This document shows positions 1-10,798 of a stretch of 64,000 nucleotides of DNA, one piece after another (position 1 is the stretch's first letter; every line of letters begins with the position of its first letter). The position numbers were made by a program, and so were the translations under genes. The stretch covers positions 77,514,704 through 77,578,703 of the forward strand of contig NC_073746.1 of NCBI RefSeq assembly GCF_029784135.1, read 5' to 3'. A model generated the notes under the pieces. The model ran no database searches, was not told the DNA's origin, and saw only the letters and a program-made list of their open reading frames with translations. The DNA is from Toxorhynchites rutilus septentrionalis (taxonomy: Eukaryota > Arthropoda > Insecta > Diptera > Culicidae).

Positions 1-1625
1 TCATTATTAGCGCAAATGCAATCCTGGTTGAAGGCAGTTTTGCGACTGGCACGCGAACCTGAATAACTTATAACATTCCAGTAAGATATTCAATATGCTT
101 GGTATTCCCAAAATAATTTTTTGGTCCACAACCTTAACGCCTGCTTCGCCATAACGTCAGTTTAATGCATTGATGCATTCGTAAAGGCACCAACGAAGCA
201 CTTATGATGACGGAAAACAAACAATGTTAACTGCTTGGAAAAAGACTGAATTACAGCTTGTACTCTGCTGTAACACCCATCGATGCGAATTCGCTGATGA
301 GTTAGTCAAGAGCGACCGCCTCCACCACCAGCGGGGGTAGCTTGACTTTGGTTGTTGCCTGGGTAACGGCGTTTACATTTTCGACCGACGCGCCGAAATC
401 GCCTACTTCGCTGTTGTTCGATGCGGTGTCACACTCGCGAAGGCTCGGATCAGTGCGAGCGCTTTTCACTGCACCAACATCGCGTGCATCATTAGATGAC
501 GCTTGCCTCGAAACTTTATTGCCCCTGGCAATGCGTTCGTTTTATGCAGGGCTCGAGCCTGCCTCTTCTTCTTGCTCATCACACACTACCCGAAGCGTCC
601 AATTTATGACGCGGGAAGAAAAACACACGTTACGAATAACGCGAAAAACGAACAGAACAACCAAACGACGATATCCAAGTTGGATTACCACTGGTGGGGT
701 CCAATCTCAGATCGAAGCGCAGCGAAAGCAAAGTGAACTGGATTGCTCAACAGTCCGATGCCGAATGAAAGTTTGCCTGAGCGAGATCCACTGTTTATAC
801 TCTAAGCAAGTATTCCCCTTCATTCTTCTACTTTTCTTTTATTCACGGAGACTTCAAATCCTACGATTTCCCCTTCGTTGATCGTCGATAAGTTGCTCTT
901 TATTGACAGCTCTGTTCGGGAAAGCACACAAATGGACAGAACAAATGTATGGGAAAATGGAAACGCTTAAAGTTTTCATGAATTTTAACCAATTACAAAC
1001 CAGGGGATTCTAATGTATAGCATATTGAACAAATCTTAGGGAATTTCCGATTCGTTTGCTATGTAAATCGCCAAAATCCGTTCGCGGCAAAAATAGTTAT
1101 TAACGTTAACTTTATTTCATAAAAACGTGACCTGTTTTCTGATTTGACACCCTTAATGAAAGACGTAGTTCTACGTCAAAAAAACTTCCATACATCTAAC
1201 AAACATACAAAAAAAACTGTTTAACAGAATGAAAAGAATAACTTAGCTCACGATGTGGCCAGCTTATGACCAGAATTTTTAAGCCTGCAGATTCTCCCGC
1301 GGTGATACATTCACTGCGACGTATAAACACACATATACTTCGTGCTAAACATGGAGGAAGGAAAAAAACGCGAAGAAGTCTGAGGCTGTCCGCTGAATCC
1401 AAGCGACACAAAATTAACACCATCACGCCATAATAAAAACTTTGACAAAATTCATCGAACTACATTTAACTGCCTTAGAACACATAAATTAACTACGAGA
1501 CTCACAAACTGTTGCGTAGTATCAATAATGAACACATTTAATACAACTACATTTATACACACAAACACATACACAGCATATACTGTATGTACCCGAGATG
1601 GAAAATGCAAGGTGTGAAGATTTTG
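1..1625. other. No gene recognised; anonymous sequence
   Basis: Overlapping open frames of up to 179 codons occur around 342-881 on the plus strand, but they show no domain, no repeat-family match and no splice signals I trust, and two frames are open over the same bases. Beyond about 1000 the sequence becomes AT-rich. Nothing here can be called a gene from sequence alone. Confidence 0.5.
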
Positions 1626-1647
1626 AAATCTGTGACGTCACAGATTT
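1626..1647. promoter_or_regulatory. 22-bp perfect palindrome centred on a CRE site
   Basis: The bases read identically on both strands across 22 positions. The core is TGACGTCA, the full consensus for CREB/ATF-type bZIP factors, flanked by CTG and CAG and then AAAT and ATTT. No gene is visible next to it, so regulatory use is only a possibility; a transposon end or chance palindrome is also possible. Confidence 0.3.
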
Positions 1648-2744
1648 TGTTTATGTATGTTAGTTTTCTTATAATAATCCACTACATAGGAAAAGTGTTG
1701 TTATTAAAAGTAAAAATAAGTAGATAAAATGAACGAGCTAGATTTTTTTTCCTTTAATCAATGCTAGGGTTCAAAATCATAAGGGATCAACTGACATTTT
1801 AACAGAAATTGAAATTTCAGTATTATTGAGGTGTTCTAAACTTTATTTTCAATTCAATTTTACTTCTCGTTACGTTGCCCAAAAACTTTAATGAACAAAG
1901 TCAGAGTCACAGAATCTTTTGTTCCATTGACGGAGAAACATTCGACAGTGCATGGAAAAAGATTGCAAGTTTTTTTCATGTAAAATGCTCTTAATTTGAT
2001 TGACTCCGTATGACCTAGATTGAGACGAAAAGTTTTCCGCTTGTGTTTTAGACGAATGAAGTGTTCAGCACCCTAATTGTGAAAAAAGTAAATACAATTG
2101 CTGACAAAGGATAAAACTCCATGAAGTTGCTCTAAAATCCAAACATAGTAGATATTAGAATACTATTTCTGATATAAGAAGAAATCAGAGAAAAAATTAA
2201 AGTTCGTGACATGTTCTGTTTTTTTTATAATGCGAAAAATATTGTTTGGAAATATGTAATTAGTTTCTGTATATCCTCTTTCAACGTTATTCGTTGACAC
2301 ATTCAATTTTGTACCATTTGAGTAACTGACTGGTATGCCTGATACTTAACTTACTATCTTCCTGGCTACTAATATAATCAAAGTTTAACACAACCAAAAC
2401 TCATGAACCTTCCCACCTTCTATTCTTCATCTCGGTCCGTACCATCTAGAATTATTTTATTGAATAATAAAGAACGATCTCACCAAGTTTATTTCCGAGT
2501 GTAGATTTTCATCTCTTCTATGTGAATCTGTTAAATTAATCGCTGTAGAACAAGATTACTTGCACACAAGCACATGACTGTATGCATCTCCAAGCAGCAA
2601 ACTGTGTGATGATCATGTTGACAATAGCGTCATATAGTATCACTACCACTATAATTTACGTGTTTACGTGTTTACAAACAAACACAACACATGCTTGGTC
2701 AAGAAATATTGTGAAACTTGCGAAAAAAAATTATTTTGTTTACG
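1648..2744. other. AT-rich anonymous sequence, no gene seen
   Basis: The stretch is dominated by A/T runs with short open frames only. No tRNA, transposase, reverse transcriptase or splice pattern is visible. Confidence 0.5.
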
Positions 2745-3696
2745 TAATTATAAATTGTATTTGTTTTATATAGTTTACTCGGTTAAAAATATAGGGCGCT
2801 ATATATTTTTTTTTATATTTTTCTGGAAAGCTGAGGTTTTTTAAATATAATATATCCTAAAATCAGAGAGGGGGTTTCTTTCGTTTCTGAGTTGTGGTTT
2901 TTCAAAGTTAACCGATAATCCAAAAAAGATTTTTTTTAACTTTGAAAAATAATAACTCATAAACAAAAGGAAACACCTCTCTGATTTCTGGATATGTTCT
3001 GTAAAAAACTAAACTTTAAAAAAAATTAAAAATACAGATAGGAGATCTTTAACAGACAAACTATAAAAAACAAATACATTTAATAATTACGAAGAAAAAA
3101 ATCTTTTTTTTTTCGCAAGTTTCATATTTTTTTAAAAAAAGACTATATGATAGGCTTTAATACGATATGTCAATCATCTCGATTCAGTAGTTTAAAAGAT
3201 ATGAACTTTTGTGGTGGAAAAATTATTTTTCGGACCATCAATTGACTTTGAAAAACCATAACTCAGGAACAAAAAATAAAGCCTCTCTGATTTTTGGATA
3301 TGTTCTGTAAAAAAAAACTCAGCTTTCAAGAAAAAATATAAAAAAATACAGAACCCACTAGTCAAAAGCCATGTGAACAGCAAAAAACAAATACACTCAA
3401 TAATTACAAAAACAAAATCCAACTTTTTTGCCAGTGTAATATTTTTTCAAGAAATACCAGCTAATTCATTTTAATGTTGATCACCTCAATCGGTCTAGTA
3501 GTCCAAAAGTTATGATTAAAATTTTTTTTTGGAAAAAGGTCAGAAAGTTGGTTTTTCGAACCACCCTAAAATGGAAATGGGCACCCTAATAACAATAAAT
3601 AAAAAAGTACGGGTCTAATGTTTTGCGATAAACATCAAAACTATCACTTTTCGCGAAAATCTGAGGGCCACTATATCGGTTTGGCATGGAATGGCT
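2745..3696 (-). repeat. Family C non-coding repeat copy
   Basis: This is a degraded copy of the family seen complete at 54054-55189. Shared segments include the CTCAGCTTTC motif, the phrase around ATCAGAGAGG, and the terminal GGCATGGAATGGCTG at its right end, which is the family terminus. Internally it contains direct and inverted duplications of the same segments, as expected for a foldback element. It has no coding capacity. The left boundary is approximate. Confidence 0.6.
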
Positions 3697-3706
3697 GTAT
3701 ATATAT

Positions 3707-3783
<77 letters not shown>
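3697..3783. repeat. (AT)n microsatellite
   Basis: A nearly pure AT dinucleotide tract lies between the end of a family C copy and the 3' tail of a family A copy. Open frames coding Tyr-Ile runs across it are artefacts. Confidence 0.95.
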
Positions 3784-3787
<4 letters not shown>

Positions 3788-4065
3788 GAGTTCTGTATGT
3801 CTGCTTGTCTGATTCTTATAGACTTGGAAATTACTGAAGCGATCGGCGTTAAAATTGGTATGTAGAGGTTTATGGAACCGGGGAAGGTTCTTATGACGGT
3901 ACGAGGCCCTTTCCCCCTCTTTGAGTGGGTTGCCAAATCAAACAAAAATATCTGCATAATTCGAGATCTAATCAAGCAAAATGAACAAAATTTGGCATGT
4001 GGAGGTTTCAGTGGAAATGGATTTTCAGGTAAAAAATACGCACTCCTATATATTCTTACTAGAGA
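3784..4065 (-). repeat. Family A repeat, 3' part, minus orientation
   Basis: Read on the minus strand it ends with the family A tail: a segment resembling ACATACCAATTTT, then TCCAAGTCTATAAG, a run of CAGACA-type bases, then the AT tract. Further in, an internal monomer (AAATTTGGCATGTGGAGGTT on the plus strand) and the AGGAGTGCG-type segment match the long copy at 19002-20590. There is no coding potential. Confidence 0.65.
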
Positions 4066-4168
4066 TGAAACGGATATCCGGTAATTATCCGGGATCCTTG
4101 TAGAAACACTTGTGATACACTATTAAATAGGATTTATTTCAAATAAAAATAATAATACCTCGATATAA

Positions 4169-4428
4169 GTGGTTAGCGTCTCACATTGTCATGCCGGGTG
4201 TACGGGTTCGATTCCCGTTCTGGCCGGAGGATTTTTCGTCAATGAAATTTCCTTCGACTTGCACTGTGGTCACGCGTATTCAAGAGCTTGCCCCTCGGAA
4301 TACATTCAAGGCGTGTTATTTGGCTTAAGAAATCTCAACTAAGTATTAATAAATGACGCTAATTAATGCATACGTTGAGACGGCAAAAGTTCCACAGGGA
4401 ACGTTAACGCCATTCAAGAAGAAGAAGA
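4169..4428 (+). mobile_element. tRNA-derived SINE with 12-bp target duplication
   Basis: The head contains a Pol III box A-like segment (GTGGTTAGCGTC) and a box B (GGTTCGATTCCC) about 30 bases downstream. The body is non-coding and the 3' end is a GAA-rich tail. The 12-bp direct repeat ACCTCGATATAA flanks it exactly (4157-4168 and 4429-4440), the signature of LINE-mediated insertion. It resembles the Feilai-type SINEs known in mosquitoes, though the family name is from memory. An older interrupted relative lies at 11766-12345 and a 3' fragment at 8937-9025. Its own conserved promoter boxes and clean duplication suggest a fairly recent insertion. Confidence 0.9.
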
Positions 4429-4616
4429 ACCTCGATATAACCTCATTGGTTACGATATCAAAGCTAAATTGAATACTTATTCTAAACGAAAAATTGATTA
4501 TTCGTTCAAAATGTTTATATATAAATGTGTTTATTTCTTTCTTACATTTAACACTTTATTTGCACCATGTTACAGGCCAAACCACTATCCGTTTCATCAC
4601 TAATTCTAACTATATA

Positions 4617-4895
4617 AATAAAAATGAATCGTCATGTAACGGAGAAACATGTTATTTGCAAGTAATTGAAGAATCTTGAACGAGAATTGTGTCTGAAAAT
4701 AAATTTATATTTTAATGAGTTTTGGTGGAAGTACTAATTGTGAAGAGTCAATTAGAAGATCAATCAAAGAATGGTTCTGTGATTGGATTCATGAACGTTC
4801 GCACAGTAAGAAAACGTAAATGTTTGAAAGTATTGTTAACAAAAAATCCATTTTGGGCAGGTCGAAATTTTCAGGGTAAGCTAGTAATTGTTAAA
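4617..4895 (-). repeat. Family A repeat, degenerate 5' part
   Basis: On the minus strand the copy starts near 4890 with a degenerate form of the family A terminus (GGGTAAGCTAG on the plus strand where other copies have GGGTCAGCTAG). It continues through the segment read on plus as TGTAACGGAGAAACATG. No coding capacity. Confidence 0.65.
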
Positions 4896-7800
4896 AAAAA
4901 TTGTTATTAAAAAACGTGACAGGTTTTTCTATTTGTGTTATATCATAAGATCAAAATTGCACTGCGGCATGACATCTTTCATACACAACACATTCAGACC
5001 CTCAAAAGTGTTTTCACTTACATACTTCGCGTCGAGAACAAACCTCTATATGGGACAAGGTTGTCATAACTACAGAATAACTTGCATTTATGATTGTTAA
5101 GGCTTTTTGAAAGCAAGAGTATTTAGAATTACAGATTCCACAGATTTTTTTTCTAAAACAAACCTTCCGATGTTAGCTATGAATTAATGTTAATATTTTT
5201 TGGTTCATTTTTTTCCAGTTGATGTTTCCTATCTATTTCATCCGTCTGTTTAATAGTCTACCTCATTTATACATTTATCGAATTGTTTATTGGCTATGCA
5301 TTCAGATTTAATAGTAAAATAATTCAGCCATCTCATTGATTCTCGGTGTGTCATATCGTATGCGTGAGTATAGGAGGATTTATACAAGCATCTTTGCGAT
5401 CGATCCTGTCCATCGACTTATAAGCGTTCAAATTCTTTCTCACTTTGCCTCATGTTCATTTTTTTTATTTTCGCCCTATATTTTCCTTATAGAATGAAGT
5501 CCAATGTTAAAATTAAGATGGCTGGAGTTAAATAGTGATAGCTTGAAATATTCGTACAGGCGGAGTAGGACAGACAACTAATAGAGGGAGTAAGACGAAT
5601 AGTGAATAGTTTGTTACTGGGGAGACAAACAATGTGAAAAACTACATCAAAGTATCGTCGTAAAATGATTAAAAGTAAGTCAATCTGTATTCCAGCAACA
5701 TGAGAAAACACATTTTATTTTACAAATAAGTCCTGTTTTTGTTTGGAATTCTCATTATATAACATTATTTAACCAGACATGTTTAAAAATCCCCATATCA
5801 ATTCATGAATATTGAAGCATTTTGATGTAATCGTGGCCGGAAAAAAAAAGCGGAGGACATAAAAGCAACGGAAGTAACCGTAATTGCACAAAAGAATACT
5901 GGAAATGTTCTGACCGAAAAAAACGAAGTTTTTGTAAAAAAAAACATTTTTTTGTAATGAAATTTATTCTGAGGTTAATGTAATATGAGAGATAAATATA
6001 TAAGCGTAGATAATTCTGAAACTATAAATTTGTACCTTAAAATGACTTACATCCCATCTACTTGCCTTGATCTTTCACGTAGCTACAGCTGTTTAAAGAT
6101 CACCCAAAAATATCGATGTTGCAAGATGTTTATCTATTTTTTTTGTCGATTGCACGTCTGAAAAAAATAGTTAATTATAACATTTAACTTGCACTTAAAA
6201 AATATTGATTCAATCAATTTATCTTAAATTAATTGAAACCAAAAATAGGTATATTGCAGTATCGGGAAACCGGAAGCACTATTCCTCGTAGTATTACTCC
6301 ACAAATACAATAAAAAATATTTATCATTTAAACCAACATCAATTCAGCTCAAGTTAACTTCTCCAATGACTAAAAAATCTGTGCTGCCGTTTCGCTGGTA
6401 TTCTAAAACACTTTTCGCTAATTATCGGGAAACACAACCTGAAACTAATTCTCGTTGAGTTAGTCATCACGAAACATACAAAAATATATGGTCGACTAAA
6501 AACAGTGCGACGCATAATACTGCTAACCGGCGGAAAGATCACAAACTTGGTCAAAACCGCTTATCACCTTTCCGCGTTTCCCTATCAACCAACCGGGGGG
6601 AATAGTTTTCACTCTCAATAAAACTTCAACGTAATGATCACTAATGAGGAAATCAATTATCTGCTGCTGCCGGCTTGTCTCCCCATTTTTGAAGGGATCG
6701 GCCCGCCTCTTCTTTCCCAATTCCTATATTGTCTCGTCGTCGGTGGGTAATCTCACCTCGCTCGGAAGAAGATCTCCCGCCGCAGATGAGAACGGGAGGA
6801 ATTTATTGTATATCTAATAAGAAGAGCGGGCAAAATTACAGAGAACAGAGCGACACTTCAATCGATATTCAAATTATTTCCTTTGTCCATTCCGAACAGA
6901 CAACGGAATCACCCAGCCGGTACTCACGTACTGTACGGCGATGTGACTTTATAGAACTTCTACTCCGAAGTGTAATTACATATCCGAAATTTAATCAAAT
7001 TCCCTCCGCTCACCGGTGGAAGAAATTTATTTCCTAAATACATCCTGCTGAAGGGGACATTCTTCGCTCCAGTCAGGTCTTCAATCCTTCTGCCGAATGT
7101 GTTGCTGTGTGTTTCCAGCTATAATGCCATATTCGCTCCTGTCGGAGCGCATGTCCCCCGCACAACCACTCGAGAAAACTCCCGAGGCTCCCCCGTGGCC
7201 CCATCCGATTGCTGAAAACTATTTCAAGTATTTTAATAAACAGCTGTCGCTCGTTATTTGGCTTTTCGAACTTCGCTTCCCACAGCTAGAAGTTATTCGT
7301 CGGCTCCCAATATCGATATATTCGTTTGTATGAACACAACTAACTGGAAGTCCCGAGCCCCAAAGCCTTTGGTTCGGAGACTCTGGCCGGAAGACTCGGA
7401 CGAGAGACGAATTATTCGTCAATCTTTCTGGAAGTTATCATTTCGCAAATGGTGGCAGAGCAACCGTGTATGAACAATTTTGTGGCCATATTTGAGTGAG
7501 TTTAATGATCAAAATCCACCGGCGAATGAATGGGGGAACCCGTGGAACTGGATTTCACCGGAGCGCACCTTCGCAAAAATCCTTCGCCTGACTGCGTTAG
7601 TCGACTGTGGAGATGTGTGGAGGAGGCCCAGAGGGATGATCGAGCCGGGGAGGAATGATTTATTAATTTTAATTGAAGTAGATGATCGCCTTTCTTGGGT
7701 CTCGTAAAACGGTTCGGACCCCTGCGGTTCCCGTTTAGTGGTGGGGGTGGCGGTGATTTGCGCCGACGGAAGAAGTTGCTGTTGCTGGTTCTGCGGCATC

Positions 7801-8414
7801 GTGATTTCGACCCATGCTGAGACGGTCTCTGCTTCGATTCGGCTGGAGCTCATCGATGGCATGTGGGTCGGCGGAACCCATTAGCCCGTCATCATCGTCG
7901 TCGTCGTGGTAGCAATTGCTGCGTTTTTCGATGTGTTAGTGGTTTTCCCACTCATTCGGAACGAAAGGAAAAGTTGAATCTGGTTTGTACGTTGATATGT
8001 GCGTGGTTAGAGAATATTTCGTGATCGAACAAAACATTGGGCTCCCGTTTTTCTTGGGTATGTTTGTTTGCCTGTTCAGTAGCTGAATTAAACGGATAAA
8101 TAAATCATAACATGCTTCGTGTGTTTTGCGGGTCACAAATATGCGGGTCGAAATCAAGTTTGTGTAATTAAAATACACTAAATTAGTTCAAATAAATGCA
8201 GGAATAATGATAACCGTTACCAATACTGTAATGCATTGGAATCCGGATACTTGAGCGTATACGAGGATAACATCAACTACTAAAAAATAATGCTATAGCA
8301 TAGCATGAATCAGTACCATTCCAATAAAATTAGTAGGCATGTAAGTATTCATGTAAGTTATGAATCACATAAATCTACAAAATCATGTTTTATTTGTTCA
8401 AAATTTGAAAATTG
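4896..8414. other. No gene recognised; moderate-GC unique block at 6400-7960
   Basis: From 4896 to 6360 the sequence is AT-rich and featureless. From about 6400 to 7960 base composition is more balanced and codon-like frames appear on both strands (for example 7509-7862 minus, with a Gln run), but none shows a domain or convincing exon structure. It may be unique intergenic or intronic DNA of a nearby gene whose exons lie outside the window. Confidence 0.45.
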
Positions 8415-8438
8415 ATTAACTGTGTCGACACAGTTAAT
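8415..8438. other. 24-bp perfect palindrome centred on GTCGAC
   Basis: The two arms are exact reverse complements with no spacer; the inner half-site is CTGTGTCGACACAG. It is immediately followed by a second shorter symmetrical motif, TCCGGACACTTCCGGA. This could be a transposon end, a regulatory site or chance. No neighbouring gene helps decide. Confidence 0.4.
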
Positions 8439-8936
8439 TCCGGACACTTCCGGAATGCTTCAGACAATACTGCTTGGGATTCATGATTTGTAAGGAAACA
8501 ATAAAATTTTGCTTTCTTGCGGTGCAATAAGGCGTTGTACTTTCATCCATATCTATATTCCATATTACATCCATTGTTGGATCATCAAGCATGTTCTCAA
8601 TGTCAGCTACCATGACATACATACCTACTAAGCGATTCCATTCGATTTAGAATGTCGATTTTCTATATTTTCTGATTTGGCGCATTCTTCATGACAAGGA
8701 CAACTTGTATCATCGGTTTTCCATTTTGACCCTAGCCTCACTTTTGAGAAGGGTCCAAAAACAGTTGCTTGAAAATTTTCAAAAAAAAAAAGCTCAGAAA
8801 GGTTTGGTCCAATAAAATTGGTGTCTTCCGGTTATTATTCAGCCATTCCATAATTATAAATATAATGAGTATGTGACTTAGGGTGGCAATAGATGTATGG
8901 AAAAAAAATCATCATCAAATTTCACAAACCGACCAT
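8439..8936. other. No gene; possible family D end fragment at 8878-8935
   Basis: A 62-codon open frame on the minus strand (8434-8622) shows no recognisable domain. Around 8878 the phrase AGGGTGGCAATAGATGTATGG resembles the left end of the foldback element at 55196, so a short related fragment may be present. Nothing else is supported. Confidence 0.4.
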
Positions 8937-9025
8937 GTCTTCTTCTTCTTCTTCTTCTTCTTCTTGGGTGGCACTAACGTTCCCACTGGAACTTTGGCCT
9001 TCTCAACGTAGGTATTACTTGCGTT
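8937..9025 (-). repeat. 3' fragment of the GAA-tailed SINE
   Basis: The plus strand starts with a run of CTT triplets, then a segment that on the minus strand matches the 3' end of the SINE at 4169-4428: AACGTT near GTGCC, followed by the GAA tail. The tRNA-like head is absent, so this is a 5'-truncated or decayed copy. Confidence 0.75.
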
Positions 9026-9040
9026 ATTTTTATTAGAAGT

Positions 9041-9060
9041 ACAGGTCGGACTCGATTATA
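9041..9060 (+). repeat. Terminal fragment of a Tigger-like element
   Basis: The sequence TACAGGTCGGACTCGATTAT matches the ends of the elements at 53218-54041 and 27420-28612. Only this end is present, and the mariner begins immediately after it at a TA. The mariner probably landed in or beside the terminus of an older element whose remainder has been lost. Confidence 0.6.
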
Positions 9061-9243
9061 TTAGACTGTCAAAAAAGTCCTGCGGTATTTCCGCGAGGTG
9101 TCGTTGTAAGCGCGTAGTTCTAGTTGTATTCATTGTATCGAGTCATATTATAGCTTGTTGGAAATGTATTTTTGCGCGCTATAATATAGTCCTTGATAGT
9201 GTTTTGTCTGGTTAAGTCGTTCGTGAGTTATAGTGTCACAAAT

Positions 9244-9491
9244 ATGGAGCAAAATAAAGAGAAAATCCGACATATTTTACAGTACTACTATGACAAAGGC
9301 AAAAATGCATCTCAAGCTGCCAATAAAATTTGTGCAGTTTATGGACCCGATACAGTTTCCATTTCCACCGCACAACGATGGTTTCAACGTTTTCGTTCTG
9401 GTGTAGAGGTCGTCGAAGATGCGCCACGCTCCGGAAGGCCTGTCGTCGAAAATTGCGACAAAATCGCTGAATTAGCCGAGAAAGACCGGTA
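9244..9491 (+). pseudogene. Mariner transposase, N-terminal part
   Basis: From the ATG at 9244 the frame encodes the N-terminal helix-turn-helix region that binds the terminal repeat: an N-terminal helix with YYYDKGKNASQAA, the classic RWFQRFRSG motif, then APRSGRP. It normally continues into the second helix-turn-helix, but here it is cut at about codon 82 (…EKDR) by the nested element at the TA at 9492. The remainder resumes at 10799 in a disturbed frame. ATG choice follows the usual mariner start about 180 bases inside the left terminal repeat. Pseudogene; family assignment is secure. Confidence 0.93.
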
Positions 9492-9493
9492 TA

Positions 9494-10796
9494 AAGTCTG
9501 CTTCATTTAATATTGGAACACAAATAATTGCGTGTAGTTTAGTCATTTATTAACGAATTCATAATTTGTTTTTCATACAAATGTAGCATTTTCTTTACTC
9601 TTTCATAAAAAAAATTAAAAAAATTATTCATTGCTGTTTCGAAGAAATTCTCGTACTTTTCCCGTAATACGGCACATTAGGCGGCGCACACCCTTTTCGT
9701 CCACCGTTTTGGCGATTTGATTCCACCAGTTCTTCATTTGAGTCATGTTCCTAACAAGTTTTCCCTTTGCCTTAAGCCTTCGCTTCGTGATTGCCCAGTA
9801 TTTCTCTATCGGCCGGAACTGGGGGCAGTTTGGGGGGTTGAGGTCCTTCGGTATTACGCTGACCCCGTTCGTTGCGTACCATTCCATAACCGTTTTGCTG
9901 TAATGGCAGCTTGCGAGGTCCGGCCAAAACATTACTGGACGGTCGTGGGCACGAATAAACGGCAGAATCCGTTTCTGTAGGCACTCTTTTTTGTAGACTT
10001 CTGATGTCATTGTCTTGTCAGTGAGAAAGACTTTGGTTTTCTGTCCACAACTGCATATCCCCTGCCAAATCATGTACTTGCGGGCGAATTTATCCGCAAA
10101 CACGACATTAAATTTTGCAGGTACATCCCCTCGAGCCGTCGCCAAATAAAATTTTTGACCTGGGATTTGCCCAAAGTCCGCCTTCACGTAGGTCTCATCG
10201 TCCATCAGAATACATCCGTCGAACTTGGTCAGCACTTGGTCGTACAGCTTTCGAGCACGGATTTTGGCCACATTGTTCTGCTTCAGCGTCCGATTTGGCT
10301 GTTTGCTGGCTCGGAATGACCTTATTCCTTCCCGGAGACGAATTCGTCGCACCGTACTGTGAGCGGCCTGGAACTTATTGGCCAAATCGCGGTCTGAAAG
10401 ATTGGGATTCCTCTTGACGGCCTTGATAACTTTCCCACGCAGTTTCCGGTCGACAGTTCCACTCCGACGCTTCGAATGCGGCTTCCGAGCCGTCGTCAAT
10501 GTTTCCTTGTACTGCTTGATAACACGCCATACGGTATTTCTGGGCATTTTAAGCTGTTTAGCTAGCTTAGATGCCGACAACAATGGATTTTCAAGAAAAC
10601 TGTGCACAATTTTATCTCTCCGTTCGGCTTCCATGGCGGTTGTTTACAAAATGCTATCGTTTGGTGTTATGACATAAATACATGGTGAAAGGTAATGGAT
10701 TTCCCGACACGTGGGTGAAAAAAGTTTCCAAATCCGTCCACTAGGAGCGCCACAATGAGCAAAAGAATTTGTTCCAATATTAAATGAAGCAGACTT
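9494..10796 (-). mobile_element. ITmD37E-type transposon nested in mariner, apparently complete
   Basis: A 27-bp perfect terminal inverted repeat, beginning AAGTCTGCTTCATTT, closes both ends, and TA duplications lie at 9492-9493 and 10797-10798 inside the mariner coding sequence. The 1303-bp element carries one uninterrupted transposase frame on the minus strand. Intact repeats, TA duplication and an open frame make it the best candidate in the window for a recently active, autonomous DNA transposon. Inserting into a dead mariner, it has not itself been invaded. Confidence 0.95.
9624..10634 (-). CDS. DD37E transposase of the IS630/Tc1/mariner superfamily
   Basis: The 336-residue protein is a cut-and-paste transposase acting in the nucleus on its own 27-bp terminal repeats. 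Residues 1-55 and about 70-105 form two helix-turn-helix units (LSASKLAKQLKMPRNTVWRV; LSDRDLANKF). The catalytic triad is visible: first Asp in MDDETYVKADF near residue 145, second Asp in FWPDLASCHYS, and Glu in RPIEKYWAITK, with 37 residues between the last two, the spacing that defines the mosquito ITmD37E group. Length is normal for the group and there is no internal stop. The start at 10634 is the first ATG and lies about 160 bases inside the terminal repeat. Enzyme activity is not proven, but no key residue is missing. Confidence 0.95.
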   Translation of the reverse strand: MEAERRDKIVHSFLENPLLSASKLAKQLKMPRNTVWRVIKQYKETLTTARKPHSKRRSGTVDRKLRGKVIKAVKRNPNLSDRDLANKFQAAHSTVRRIRLREGIRSFRASKQPNRTLKQNNVAKIRARKLYDQVLTKFDGCILMDDETYVKADFGQIPGQKFYLATARGDVPAKFNVVFADKFARKYMIWQGICSCGQKTKVFLTDKTMTSEVYKKECLQKRILPFIRAHDRPVMFWPDLASCHYSKTVMEWYATNGVSVIPKDLNPPNCPQFRPIEKYWAITKRRLKAKGKLVRNMTQMKNWWNQIAKTVDEKGVRRLMCRITGKVREFLRNSNE

Positions 10797-10798
10797 TA

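Noticed and set aside
342..881. 179-codon open frame on the plus strand
   Set aside because: Another frame is open over the same bases, no domain or splice pattern supports it, and composition looks non-coding.
3586..3975. Open frame with long Tyr-Ile repeats
   Set aside because: It is produced by the (AT)n microsatellite and flanking repeats.
4169..4260. Possible tRNA gene
   Set aside because: Box A and B are present but the cloverleaf is incomplete and the unit is flanked by a target duplication with a GAA tail; it is a SINE head.
7509..7862. 117-codon minus frame with a Gln run
   Set aside because: Short, without domain, and overlapped by other open frames; base composition alone explains it.
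8434..8622. 62-codon minus-strand frame
   Set aside because: Looks somewhat protein-like, but no motif or neighbour supports it.
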